A stretch of DNA of 64,000 nucleotides from Hemileia vastatrix (GCA_030280995.1 JASXTE010000001.1:26570106-26634105); one strand, 5' to 3'; positions 23,868 to 35,656 are shown, counted from the first letter of the stretch. The notes: generated by a model from the letters alone, not told the origin. Made by a program: numbers and translations.

Positions 23868-24217
23868 ATATATAGAAATGAAATCGCTAGCTGTGAAGAA
23901 AAAGCTTATAGTATGTTGCCTCTTAGTGATGCAGGAACGCTCTTATTTTTCAAGACGGTTGGAGAAGTGATTGAATTTGCGAAGCAGGTCAGTGTATTAT
24001 ATATATAGTATAATAGTGGGTTGACTCGACGATCAACATATGAGATGGAGACTGATGACCACCAACAATATGATTCACATAGCGTGGATGGCAGATCGAT
24101 CCAGGTTCGCAGACCATTAGATTTCCAGAGGGCAAAGTGGTGCGGCATGAGTTGGCAAAGGAAAAGGTGGTGGAGGCCACATTAGGATATGCCAAGGAGC
24201 TGGAGACAATTGTATGA
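23018..24217 (+). CDS. RPN12: 26S proteasome regulatory subunit Rpn12 (PSMD8 family)
   Basis: Lid subunit of the 19S regulatory particle, with a PCI domain; the last subunit to join the lid. Exons 23018-23483, 23571-23715, 23876-23987 and 24083-24217 (introns 87, 160 and 95 bp, GT-AG) give 285 residues; yeast Rpn12 is 274. Family blocks: ARHILEIGAFHAVRSN, DFERYIALLDPYYSTY, LMGLNLLSLLTQNKISKFHT, HPVNLERWLMEGSYSKVWAA, CEEKAYSMLP, FAKQRGW spanning the third intron, and the C-terminal AKELETIV. Intron 2 holds a long T tract and a (GT)n microsatellite. The start is the only upstream ATG in frame and gives the expected N-terminal length. Divergent from PRE3, so two proteasome genes are paired. Confidence 0.92.
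23778..23861. repeat. Poly-T and (GT)n microsatellite in RPN12 intron 2
   Basis: Two T-rich runs (about 23778-23814) followed by about 22 GT dinucleotides, a few bases before the 3' splice site at 23874-23875. The T tract may act as an extended polypyrimidine tract. Confidence 0.9.
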
Positions 24218-24257
24218 TGTGTAGAGATGAGATGATGATGAAGAGAGAAATGCACTC

Positions 24258-24291
24258 ATCCATCCATCCATCCATCCATCCATCCATCCAT
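24258..24291. repeat. (ATCC)n tetranucleotide repeat
   Basis: About eight ATCC units between the RPN12 stop and the next start codon. Confidence 0.9.
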
Positions 24292-24396
24292 ATAGAAATA
24301 TATAATAAATATTTAAATCCAACCATTCAATCTTTTGTGATAGAGAGCATCCTCTTTTCTGCCTTTAAAAAATCATTTCCTGGGTGGTCTTTCAAC

Positions 24397-25892
24397 ATGA
24401 CTTTCTCCTCTACCATCAACCTCTCCCCCACTCCCACTAACAACCCTCCTCATCCTAGCAATGATAAGAACCTTTCTCTTTCTCTTCCTCTTCCTCCCCC
24501 TAATCCTGCCAAAATCTACATTGGCGGTCTTCCTTCAATCACTCGGATCGAGGATCTTGATGATTGCTTCTCTTCTATCGGTGTCGTCAAACATATCGAA
24601 CTCAAAAATGGCTACGGTTTCGTGGTGAGCTAGGAAACCTCCCTTTCATTTAATCCTTTTTCTTCTTTTTCTTTTCTTTTTCGGTATCGTTCTCTTTCTG
24701 TATCTCCTATCTTTCTTCAAGTTATCGCCAACTTCTCTCTGTGTGTCGGCAAAGTCTTTCTTGTCCAATGATTCTCAGCTCCTCCATCTTGTGTCAATCT
24801 TGTCTCTTTTCAATCAATCTCTGCAACTCTTCTTTCTCCCTCTTTCTTTCTTTCTGTCGTTCATCATCACCATCTCGCTCCTTCTTCTCACTTTCTTGCT
24901 CTTTGGCTTCCTGAGTTCAACTTTCTTCGGCTCTTTCTGTCGTTTTAACAAATCATTTTGGATTTCCTCCTCTGTCTGCTCTTCAACCGGGTCCCTCTGT
25001 GTACCCCCCCTTAATGATGGTCATGTGTTGGGAACTTCTCAAATCATCTCGCTTTTGCAAGCAATTATCTCTATCCTGTCGTTATCATATTAACGATTCT
25101 CATTGATCTCAATGCTCAATCATCTGCCGTCTATTGCTTACTCGCACACACACACACACACACATATATATATTTATAGATATATATATATATATATACA
25201 CCTCTAATCTTGTCATCAGTAACCCTTTCTTCTGGCACACTTTTCATGTTGTTTGTTTACCAGTCATTTGTTCTTCATTCATCTTAGGAATTCTCTGAAT
25301 CAAATGCTGCTTCTGAAGCTGTCTCAAAGTATCATGAAGGTCATTTCCTTGGTGCTCCTATCAAGGTAGAACTTTCTCGCGGTGGAAGTCGTCCTCGTCA
25401 TCCACCTGTCGTCCGTGATCCTGAAGCTTGCTTTACTTGTGGTATTGTCGGTCACTGGTCTCGTGATTGCCCTAAAGCTATTTCCAAGTTTGACCCTCCG
25501 TCAGTCTTATCTTTGAATTGTCTTTCTCTTGTTATATGTTTTTAAACTTTAGTACGGCTGCCATCTTTAAGCTATGATAATGGCTATCTAAAATTGTTTT
25601 CAATCTACAAGTCCTCCTCATTCTTCCTCTAGGGCCTTTCATCCTCTTCCTTCTTCCCCATCTTATCGTCAAGAGTTACGACATATCCGTTCTCCCCCCT
25701 CAAGAAAAGATTCATCTTATCCACGTCCTTCATCTTTTTTCTCTAGAGATCATCTCAATCGTCCATCTATTCATGAAAACCATGACGTCGGCCGTAGACA
25801 TGATACCTCACATTTAGCTCGTCATAGAAATAGATCTCCCTATTTAAATGAACGTCTTTCTCCTCCTCCTCCTCCTTCTTCTTCTTCTTCTT

Positions 25893-25923
<31 letters not shown>

Positions 25924-26054
25924 TGATCGTGAAGTTGGTTATCATGTTCATCGAAATGGTCATCTTTATGAACGTGATGAAAATGCTGGACGTCTTTCCT
26001 ATCAACAAACTCATCATTCTCAATATTCTCTCTCTACTTCTCATCATCATCATC

Positions 26055-26121
<67 letters not shown>

Positions 26122-26731
26122 TCATCATAGTCATCATCCTTCTTCAAATTCATATTATCATTCAATTAGAAATTCATCACATAATCGTTCACCTTCTTAT
26201 TCTGATCGTCGCTATCATCATTCCCATTCTAATCCTTATATCTCTTCAACCGCCCACCATCATCCACCTCCTCCTCCTCCTCCTCCTCCACCACCACCAC
26301 CACCACCACCACCACCACTACCATCAGTACCTCTTCATTCTGGTCCAAATTCACATCCTCATTACTCTTCTGATTATAATAGATCTAGGCATATCTCATC
26401 ACGCCCTTCTTCCTCTAACCATCATCCTGACTTTAATGTTTCTAGTAGTAGATCTAGTCGATCAGCTATCCGTCCTACTCATCATCGAGAGTATGTTTCT
26501 TTTTTCTCTTCTTCATATTAATGTTTCAAAAATAAATAAATAAATGATTGTAATACTAATGTGTTGACCTCTGTTTATATATTTTTATTCGTGGATATAT
26601 ATATTGTTGGGCTTAGTGTACCATACTCACATGAATCTTCTAGTGATCGGATGCGGTATCATAGGTGTGTAGCATCTCAAGTCTTTAGGATGATTTTTGG
26701 ATGGCTGGAAGTTAACTTATCAATTTGTCAA

Positions 26732-26768
<37 letters not shown>

Positions 26769-27012
26769 TGATGTTCATGAAATCAATCCAAATCAATACT
26801 CGATTGTGATATTGATTTAATTTACTCTACTTTACGTCTTTAGATCATCTCGTTCAATGTCCCCAATACCAAGAGGCTATGGTGGATACCATCACCATCA
26901 CCATCAACATCATCATACTACTTCATCTCATGAGGGTTCTCATTCAAGGCATCATTTATCTGGTTATCAGAATGGGTATTCAAATTGGAGACATGAAGGG
27001 TCTAGGTATTAG
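24397..27012 (+). CDS. RRM plus CCHC zinc-knuckle RNA-binding protein, SR-like
   Basis: Likely nuclear mRNA-binding or splicing factor. Exons 24397-24624, 25288-25499, 25612-26490 and 26844-27012 (introns 663, 112 and 353 bp, GT-AG) give 495 residues. An RRM spans about residues 38-108, with RNP2 IYIGGL (40-45) and RNP1 NGYGFVEF (71-78, across intron 1). A CCHC knuckle, CFTCGIVGHWSRDC, has ligands Cys124, Cys127, His132 and Cys137. The order RRM-knuckle-Arg/Ser-rich tail resembles human SRSF7 and plant RSZ proteins, but the tail is mainly Ser, His, Gln and Pro with scattered RS pairs. It includes long Ser, Gln and Pro homopolymers from in-frame microsatellites. The start was chosen as the first ATG giving a plausible N-terminus; an upstream in-frame extension through the ATCC repeat is unlikely. 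It lies 180 bp after RPN12. Confidence 0.8.
25863..26323. repeat. In-frame trinucleotide microsatellites coding Ser, Gln and Pro tracts
   Basis: Within exon 3 of the RNA-binding gene: (TCT/TTC)n at about 25875-25921, (CAA)n at about 26053-26119 and (CCT)n(CCA)n at about 26268-26322. They translate as poly-Ser, poly-Gln and poly-Pro. Confidence 0.9.
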
Positions 27013-27069
27013 ATTAATGAATTGGTTGATGTTAGATGAGAAATTTTCATTTTTTTTTTAAAAGTTGGT

Positions 27070-27103
<34 letters not shown>

Positions 27104-27504
27104 TTGTGATCATGTGGTAGAGGTAGAAGGAAAACAAAAAGTAGGACAATAAAAAAAAGATGATGGTGGTGATGGTGATCATGACATCATCACATATCTT
27201 AATAATGCCAAAATTAAAAATGGAAAATGGAAAAAGAAATATAAACATCAACATCTAAATGGTCATAGGTTTTTAAATAAATGAATAGATGGATGGATGA
27301 AAAAAGTAAATAAATCAGTCAAATCAAATTAAAATTGGGTTGTTGTTGAGTGAATCTAATCAATGTGGTACACAGGGGAAAGAAATGGTAAACTAGATGT
27401 CTAGTTCAGTTTGGTGACCTTATTTCATGCTTATGTGCATTTTTGTGACAAAAAACATTTTAAGCCCACCTATTCTTTTTGTCTTTTTGGAATCCATTAC
27501 TTTT
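27013..27504. other. Spacer between host gene and element E3
   Basis: No gene recognised. Contains a long T tract (about 27070-27102) and ordinary AT-rich sequence. The homology of E3 with E4 begins at about 27505. Confidence 0.6.
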
Positions 27505-29650
27505 AATTGCTACCTCAATGATTAACCCTGACATGGCTGTAATTGATGAAACTGTTGACCCTGAGTTCTATGAGAGTTTGGAAAGTTACTCAGTTTCCTT
27601 ATTGAGAAACACTCCAGATGTAGCAAGAATTAATGATGAGTACTTGAGAGATATTATTGCCAAACAAAATCATATAAGGAACAATATGCAATTGACTCAG
27701 AGATATAATAGTTTGTTAACTGATCAGGGTTATCAAGCATTAAGAAGTGAATCACAGAGAGTCTTGGATGAATTGTCTCATTACAAAGCAACCCATGAAA
27801 AGAAAGTTGCTTTATGGCAAAATATCAAAAATGATTTGTCTAAACTAAAAGATCCTGTATCTGCGTGTTTTGAGGAGGTGGAGATAGATAAGATGAATCT
27901 GAAAAGATTGAATGACCATTTTTCTTTTTTTTTTCAAAATAAAAATCAGTTATCTTTTGCAACTTATCAATGAGAGTTTATCTAGTCTTCCAAGAATGAA
28001 AACAAGACTAACAACCATTGAAGAAAAAAAATTGAACTCATTGTTGAATGACCAGAAATATTTTGACATTTCTTTAAAGGAACATATAGTGCAAGATGCT
28101 CAACCAGTACCTGTGGCTTAGTTCATCTAAAGTAAAAATAGCTCCAGAAATACCTGTTGATAACACTGAGTTTCCATCAAAGACTGATGATGCACCAGGA
28201 TCTGCAACAGAAGGATGAAACCATGAGATTTCAGCCCAATTAGAGAAATTACAGCTGCTTCTTACTCAGAAACAAGCTAGGACTAAGGAAACTCCTTCCA
28301 ATCAAAAGAATTGGCCAAAACTTGACCAGTCCCCAACATTTGATGGTGATTCTTCCTCTTGATTGGCAACAATTTATTTTGGCAGAGTTGATAATTTAAA
28401 AAATTCTTACAAACTCCCAGATGAGGAAATTGTGTCCAAGTTAATTTCTTTGTTCACTAATGTTGCCCTAATGTGGTATGAATCTGTTCTCCTGGATGGG
28501 AATGACTACTCATGGGAGGATTGGAAGAAATTGATTAAAGCACAATTTGGTGGCTCCAAGTTCAGAATAGCTCAACAAAGGCAGTATGAGGAAACTAGAT
28601 ATAGCTCTTCTACTGATAAACCTATTGAGTTTTTAATGAAACTTGTAAAAATTGTAAGGGCAATGGACCCAAATATGGAGTTTGATTTATGAAAGGACAG
28701 GATCCTTTATAAATTACCAATGGCTCTGAGAGACTTGATAGTGGCTAGGACTGAGTTCTCCAAAGAACCCTCTTCTTTCATTAATACTTGCAATGAGATC
28801 CTTCTAAACAATAAGTATGATGCAAGAAGATTCATTCCTAGGACCCCTTTGGAGAAACCCTCCACTTACCAACAGAAACCTCTGGAAAAGGTTGGTAAAC
28901 CTTCTGCCCCTGTTGCACCCAAAAAGTATGCAACAAACACTTGCTTCAAGTGCAACAAGCCTTGACAGAAAGGCCATGTTTGTGACAAGAAGATAAATCT
29001 TGTAGAACAAACAGAGGAACATGCTGATGACACAGTGGTACTGGATGATACTTCAAGTGATTGTGCCAGCAATATTTCATATGAATCTCAACAAGAAATC
29101 TTGATGCTGGAAGAGGATATTCATTATTTAAATACTATTGATATTGATAATAATGATTTATCTACAGTTGAGGATGCTGAGATCATAAAGAACATTGAGG
29201 ATAACTCAATTGTTATTGCCCCTCTTAAGGCACCAGTCTTGATTAATGGAACCAGCATTGAAGTTGTTCTGGATTCTGGAGCTGGAGGAAGTGTAGTTTC
29301 TGAAAGAGCACTTGCTTCAGTGGATCAAGACCATAAATCAAAACTGATGCCTATTATTTCTGAAAATTGGAGAGGTTATGGCTCTTTTTTTTTTTTGTCC
29401 CCCATTGGTAAATACAAAGCCACAGTGTTTTTTAAATATAACCATGGTTTTGTAAGAGCTATTTGTGATTTTGTTGTCATGAAGAATGATAACTTGAGCA
29501 ATTGGTTTATTGTAGGGAATGATATTTTAACCAAATATGGCATAAAATTGGATCCCTCAAATCAATGTTTCACAATGGGGATGAATGGGAAGAGGAAATT
29601 TAAGATGTCTTCCTCCAATAAAATTATTGAAACCAGAATTAAACACATGT
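27505..29650 (+). pseudogene. E3 Gag and protease
   Basis: A coiled-coil-like helical N-terminal part (27520-28110) is shifted in frame within the T run at about 27917-27936 and again near 28030. The gag domain follows (VDNLKNSYKLPDEEIVSKLI, about 28385-28445, and FGGSKFRIAQQRQYEETRY). In the zinc knuckle (about 28942-28984) a TGA replaces Trp. The protease has VVLDSGAGGSVVSERALASV (about 29263-29322), then a T12 run at about 29384 that inserts extra residues. Stops at about 28689 and 29651. Confidence 0.8.
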
Positions 29651-29693
29651 AATTCTGTAGTTCAATATAAAGGAAGATCTACAAAAGAGATGC

Positions 29694-32600
29694 ATGCCCT
29701 TTTGTCTGAAATTGACAATGCTTCTTTTGGGAGAACAACTTTCTGGTGAGGATAAAGATTCCATCATTAACTTGATAAAGTCTTTTCCTATGGCCTTTGC
29801 TCATGGATCACATGAATTAGGATTGGTAAAAGAGGAAATGAAACTTTCATTGTCTTGCCCATTAACTGATATACCACCTAGTTTAAAGAAGAAGCCTTAT
29901 CCTGCTTCCCCCACAAAGAGAAAAGATATTGAAGACAATATCTCTACCCTTTTAAAAATGAATATTATTGAAAAGGTAGTTGAAACACCTAAACATTGCG
30001 TTATCTCACCTGTCCTAATTTCTTATGAGAAAGATAAAGCCAGGTTATGTGGTGATTATAGAGCACTAAATACTTATACTGTTGATGATATCTACCCTTT
30101 ACCTAGAATTAGCTCTATACATGCTACCTTACAGGGTGCTAAATATATCAGCTGTTTGGATGGTAATAAAGGATATCACCAGGTACCTGTTGAGAAAAAT
30201 TCTCAGAACTTTCTGATGATTGCCACTCATATGGGTATTTATAAGTATATTAGGATGCCTTTTGGCCCTAAAAATGCCCCTTCAGTTTTCCAAAAAGTCA
30301 TGGATAACACATTCCATCAAGAGATAATTGAAGGATGGCTGATGGTTTATATTGATGATATCATTATATTCTCAAAAAAACATTTGAGGACCATCTTAAC
30401 CACCTGTGTAAAGTATTCCAGAAAATGGATGAAATAAATATGACACTTGCTTTGAAGAAATGTAAATTTGGTTTCCATTCTTTAAAAAAGTTCTTGGTCA
30501 TGTTGTTTCAGGCTTACAGATATGTGTTGACCAGAACAAAGTGGCAGCCATACAACAGGTGAAGGCTCCTACAACAGTGAGAGAGCTCCAAAGTGTTTTG
30601 GGAATGTGTGGATACTATAGACAGTATATTAAAAATGACCAAGTCATAGCTTTACCCCTTACCCAATTAACTAGAAAGGATGTTGCTTTTGTCTGGAATA
30701 GTGAAAGACAAAGAGCCTTTGACACTATGAAACACTGTTTGATGTCAGCACCAATTCTTGCTTTACCTGACTTTAATCAACCATTTGTTTTGTACACTGA
30801 TGCCAGTTTCATTGGTCTTGGTGCTGCCCTGCATCAAAAACAAGTAATAAATGATAAAGTTTCAGAAGTAGTAATTTGTTATATTTCAAGAACCTTGAGA
30901 AAAAGTGAATTGAAATATGGTGCTACTCAATTAGAATGTTTAGCTGTAGTGTGGGCTCTAGAAAAGCTTCATTATTACCTAGATGACCAGAAATTTGAAC
31001 TTGTCACTGACTGCAGTGCAGTTAAATCCCTTTTAAACTTGAAAACACCTAACAGACATATGTTCAGATGGCAGCTGGCTGTTCAAGAGTACAGAGGGAG
31101 AATGACAATTATTCATAGTGCTGGTATTGTTCACTCAAATGTGGATATGTTATCAAGGTTACCTTTACCAAATGATGACTCTAATCCTGCTTATGATCCT
31201 GAGGATGAAATTATTCATATACATGGGATATATGTGGTTGATATGGAGGAAGAGCTATTACAGCTTATTCTGGAATCATATGATAAGAACACTGACTTTA
31301 AAAAGTTATGCACCATATTAAATGATCCAAAGAATGCTTCAATACAAGCATTAATTAAAACCCTTCCACCAAAGTACCAAAAAGCTTTGGAAAAAGGTAA
31401 ATTTTCAATTGATGAAGGATATCTATATTATAGAAGAAAGTTGAGTAATGTTATTGTTATTCCTCCTTCTATGAAAGAAATCATCTTGAACATTTGTCAT
31501 GAGGACATATTAGCTGGACATTTTGATCTTGACAAAACAATGATCAGAATTAAGAACACTGCTTGGTGGGTTAATATGTCTGAAGACACAGAATTATATG
31601 TTGAATCTTGTGATTCTTTCCAAAAATCAAAAAGATTAACTGGTAAAAGAGCAGGATTAATGCAACATATTGAACCTCCTGATGCACCATGGCAAATAAT
31701 AAACATGGATTTTGTAACAGGATTACCTATTGCTGGTAAAGACAGTTATATAACTCTTGTTGGGTTATTGTGGACTGATTCACAAAAATGTGTAAATTTA
31801 TCCCTACCCACAAGGATGTTTCCACTAAAGAATTAGCTTTCTTATGGTGGTCTCATATGTTTAATACTGCTGTATTTCCTAAAGCCATAATCTCTGACAG
31901 AGACCCTAAATTTACTTCTGAATTTTGGATGTCTCTGATGGATGTTTGTGGCTGTGATCTGAAACTTTCTACTGCCCATCACCCTCAGACTGATGGTTTA
32001 GCTGAAAGAATGATTCAGACTTTAGAGGACATGATAAGAAGATATTGTGCCTTTGGCCTTGAGTATAAAGATAATGACAGATTCACTCATGATTGGGATA
32101 CCTTACTTCCTGGGTTAGTATTTGCTTATAATAGCACTGTTCATTCTGTTACTCAAAGAAAGCCTTTTGAGCTCTGGCTTGGATATGTTCCAAATACTCC
32201 TGCCCAAATTCTCAATAACAAAATACCTAAATTGGATATACATCCTGGTGTAAAATCTTTTCTTCAAATGCAACAACTATGCAGAAATCATGCTCAACAA
32301 TGTATTGAGAAATCATTTGAATATGAGAAGAAGAGATGGTACAAATCCCATAAAGAATACACTTTTAAAAAGGGTGATGAAGTGGTGATTTCTACAGTCC
32401 AATTCAACTTACAAGGTAATAACAAATTGAAAGATCCATTTTGTTGGTCCATTTGTTGTCAGAAGAATGATTGGAGATAATGCAGTTGAGGTTATTTTGT
32501 ATTCTCCATATGACAGAAAACATCCTGTTTTTCCAATATCTCTTTTGAAACCTTACACATCCAATAGTGATTTATTTCCAAAAAGGAGGGGAAGACCAAA

Positions 32601-32796
32601 GAAAACCCCAAATGAAATCACTGAAACAGCAGAAATTGAAAAAATTCTAAATGACAGAATAGTCATTGCTGAAAAAGGTACAGAATACTTATTGAGATTC
32701 AAGAATAAATCATCTGAATATGATTCTTGGATACCTGGGAAGGAGATATCTCATCTTCCTACTCTACTAAAAAAGTATAAAAAGAAAAAATCATAG
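29694..32796 (+). pseudogene. E3 Pol: RT-RNase H-IN-chromodomain
   Basis: RT is open from 29694 to about 30375 with RLCGDYRALNTY, SCLDGNKGYHQ and VYIDDIIIFS (about 30346), then a frameshift at an A run. RNase H (30541 on) has LYTDASFIGLGAALHQKQ. The integrase has CHEDILAGHFDLDK, CDSFQKSK (first Cys pair altered to CxxF), DFVTGLP, SDRDPKFTSEF and HHPQTDGLAERMIQ, with frameshifts near 31750 and 32445. The chromodomain-like tail ends at 32796. Relative to E2, frameshifts outnumber stops. Confidence 0.85.
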
Positions 32797-32831
32797 CATT
32801 TTTTTTATCATTTTTTTTTAGAGTGAGGGAG

Positions 32832-33626
32832 TGTCAGCCAGGCTACTAGACTTAACCGGTAAAATAATTAATTATTTTACTGAGTTGAAGCCACGCCCCT
32901 TCTTCTTACTAATAATTAATTATCTACTTAAATATTACTTACAATTAACTAGTTAAGTACAATAAGTAGTATAATTAATTAGTGTAAATAAAATGTCCCT
33001 TACAATTTTACTCCCTAACACCATGCTCAATGGTATAAGTCAATGGGAATAGAATTTAATAATAAAATTATAATAAAAAAACTTTAAAACAAATTATATA
33101 TATAACCTCAGTGAGAGATCTGGAATCCCATGAGAGTAATATAATTAATTAATTATTGTGTAATTAATTGTGACAGTCCAAGGAACTCAAACTTTATTGC
33201 TAATAAATTTGATATCCTTGTTGACGTACCAGTTTATTTAATTCTTGTGTCATATATGTACTCCTTTCAGTCATTCTTTTTTCTCACATGCTTACAATAT
33301 ATGGTGTAAATTCCGTATATTTTATTCCCTCATGTTTTGCCTATAAAAGGCCTCTTACTTTGTGCTTTTCAAAACATTCTTTTATCACTTACTTTTACTA
33401 CAACTACAACACTCCAATTATTTCTATATTTTATAACCTTAGTATTTACAATAACGTAATTCTAACCTATATTTTATATTGATAACTTAATCTACCTCTT
33501 ATATTTGAGTGAATAAATCAAATTGATTTTAGAAATACGTACCTTTTTGTTGAGAGACCTTTAAAACCCTTAAAAATCCCGTCAAAACCTCAAACCAAGC
33601 TTCTAGACCAAACGTACCCCTTGACA
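32832..33626 (+). repeat. 3' LTR of E3
   Basis: Starts TGTCAGCCAGGCTACTAG after the polypurine tract and ends at CCCCTTGACA (33626), 795 bp. The end is supported by the reverse LTR of E4, which shares the start (CCAGGCTACTAGACTTA) and the end (CCCCTTGGCA). TATAAAAG at 33342-33349. Confidence 0.75.
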
Positions 33627-34539
33627 TTTTTCTTCAAATATCTTCATATGTTTTGGTTGTTAGAGATTTTCTCAGATGAAGGATTTTTTTTTTTTTCCAT
33701 TTAGGTTTGTTTTGTTGTTCAAATTTGATGAGACTTTTATTTTTATTTTTTTTTTAAATTTTTTTAAAATTTTTTTTTTTAAATTTTAACTTTTTTTTTT
33801 GTGTCTTCATCTTCAAATATCTTTATATGTTTTGGTTATTATAGATCTTCTCAGACAAAGTGTTTTTTTTTTCCATTCACCACACAATATGGGGGGGGGG
33901 GCGGACTTGCTAGCAAGTGCGCAACCTTGGACCCAAACTCACCACAGATTCAACACACATTGAGCTATTGATAAAGGAACCATACAATCAGGGATGAACA
34001 CCACTCAGCAGAACAGTTTTAGGTGAGTGTTCAAGTAGAGTTCAGTCTGAGTTCCATCTAAGTTCAGGTTGAGGACTTGCTAGCAAGTCCACCCCCTATA
34101 TTGTGTAGTGATTTAGGTTTGTTTTCTTGTTCAAATTTGATGAGACTTTTATTATTATTATTATTTTTTTTTATATAATTTTTATAATTTTTTTTATATT
34201 TTTTTTTGTGTGTGTCTTCATCTTCTAATATCTTCATATGTTTTGGTTGTTATAGATCTTTCTTCTCAGATGAAGAATTTTTTTTTTTTTCACCATTTAG
34301 GTTTGTTTTGTTGTTCAAATTTGATGAGACTTTTTTAGTTTTATTTTATTTATTTATTTATTTATTTATTTATTTTTTTTTTTGTGTCTTCATCTTCAAA
34401 TATCTTCATATGTTTTGGTTATTATAGATCTTCTCATATAAAGGTTTTTTATTCCATTTAGCTTTTTGGTTCAAATTTGGTGAGACTTATTTTTTTTATT
34501 TTCCATTTAGGTTTGTTGTTCAAATTTGATGAGACTTTT
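33627..34539 (+). repeat. Tandem repeat of a roughly 175-bp unit, about four copies
   Basis: The anchor tatgttttggtt recurs at about 33647, 33826, 34237 and 34409. Each unit also carries ttcaaatttgatgagactt and a long T/A tract; two short partial units follow to 34539. The 411-bp gap between the second and third anchors equals one unit plus the inserted MITE and its duplicated ATT. No coding capacity. Confidence 0.85.
33878..34110. mobile_element. 233-bp MITE with 3-bp target duplication
   Basis: Terminal inverted repeats begin CAC(C/T)ACACAATAT at both ends and continue into G5-11 and the palindrome GGACTTGCTAGCAAGTCC (perfect at the right end, one mismatch at the left). It is flanked by ATT on both sides. 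Uninterrupted copies of the host tandem repeat read CCATTTAGG with a single ATT, which shows the empty site. It has no ORF. A 3-bp duplication fits mobilisation by a PIF/Harbinger-type transposase. Confidence 0.85.
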
Positions 34540-35656
34540 TGTCAGGATGAGATCCAGTACAAAGACTCAAAATATCTCAATAGTCAGTTGTCTAGAAGAC
34601 TTTACTGGTCATATATGAATACTGTAGTACAAATCCAATAAGTATTAAAATATAACTCAAAATAAGGGTCTCAGGAATTTAAATCTCACTAATTATTAAT
34701 GTGTTGCAATCTTATAGTTGGTAGAAAAATAGATGTAATAATTCAGATACTATTCAAAGACTTAGTAAGTTCTTTTGATATGTATTGTAATTGTATTGGT
34801 TATATATTTGATTGAAATGATAAATGATGTAGAAAACATGACCCAAAACCCCCTCCTTTTATACCAAAAAATCCTTCAATGTACCCCCTTGATTTACCAG
34901 CACTAGACATGACTAATGATGCCTAACTCTAGATAATACAACTGTAAAACAACATAAATAATGAACAATAACATAATTAAAATGATATCACCCGCCAAAA
35001 TCGTGATGTAATAGGGATAATCCATCAAAACAAAAGAATAAGCAAAAACAAGAGTGTATGTGTGTAATACTTTAAAATAAAAGACTAAAAAGAGACATAA
35101 TAGCACTAAATATTCCACAATATTAAGGGGGATCAACAGTAGAGTAGATGGGTCTAATTATGACAAGATAGTACATGAAATCATCATCCAAAAATAACCA
35201 ATATTGGCTGAGAAACCACTGAGAAACCCAAAAAAGGGTGTGAGATGTGGGGTAACTACATGCAGACCTTTGAAGGCGCTTGCACAGGTATATACTTGAC
35301 TAATTTAGGCAAATTTATACGTGGTAGTGAATTAAAGGGGCCAAGCTTGAGGTTATTAATCAAATAAGTGCATATAATAAGGTCAATGCACCTATAATTA
35401 AATTAGGACACTAAATAAGCATATGTCACCTATTTTAGTGTGTTTACCCACAGTGGGCATAGAATCTGAGTTAATTATAGTTTGAAAAAGCTAAATTTTC
35501 TAAAAAAGGAAACTTATCACAGAGGAAAAATGCAGGCAGTATGTGGCCAGTACACAGAAGCCATTTCTAGCATTAAAAACACCAAATATGAAAAGTGTTA
35601 TTTTTATGCATTTGAGTAGCCATATCAATAGTCCTAATTAAGACAAATTTATCCTT
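34540..35656 (-). repeat. Truncated family-A LTR, reverse orientation
   Basis: Starts TGTCAGGATGAG (the reverse complement of the LTR 3' end) and follows the E5 LTR sequence for about 1117 bp, then stops where the E4 LTR begins. About 390 bp of the LTR are missing. It probably was the target into which E4 inserted. Confidence 0.75.

Larger units (their letters stand above)
27505..33626 (+). mobile_element. Ty3/Gypsy element E3, 5' truncated
   Basis: Gag without ORF1, then PR, RT, RNase H, integrase and chromodomain-like tail, polypurine tract (gagtgagggag) and a 3' LTR. Comparison with E4 shows that homology starts at about the SMINP codons near 27510, so the 5' LTR, leader and ORF1 are missing. 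It lies about 490 bp past the 3' end of the RNA-binding gene. Confidence 0.8.

Noticed and set aside
24214..24396. Upstream extension of the RNA-binding gene from 24214
   Set aside because: It begins at the RPN12 stop and runs through the ATCC repeat (SIHPSIHPS); not protein-like.
24743..25093. 116-codon hydrophobic ORF in intron 1 of the RNA-binding gene
   Set aside because: RRM sequence continues directly across the intron (NGYGFV to EFSES); the ORF is T/C-rich low complexity.
25844..26137. Minus-strand ORF of repeated Arg and Leu codons
   Set aside because: It is the antisense of the microsatellites within exon 3 of the RNA-binding gene.
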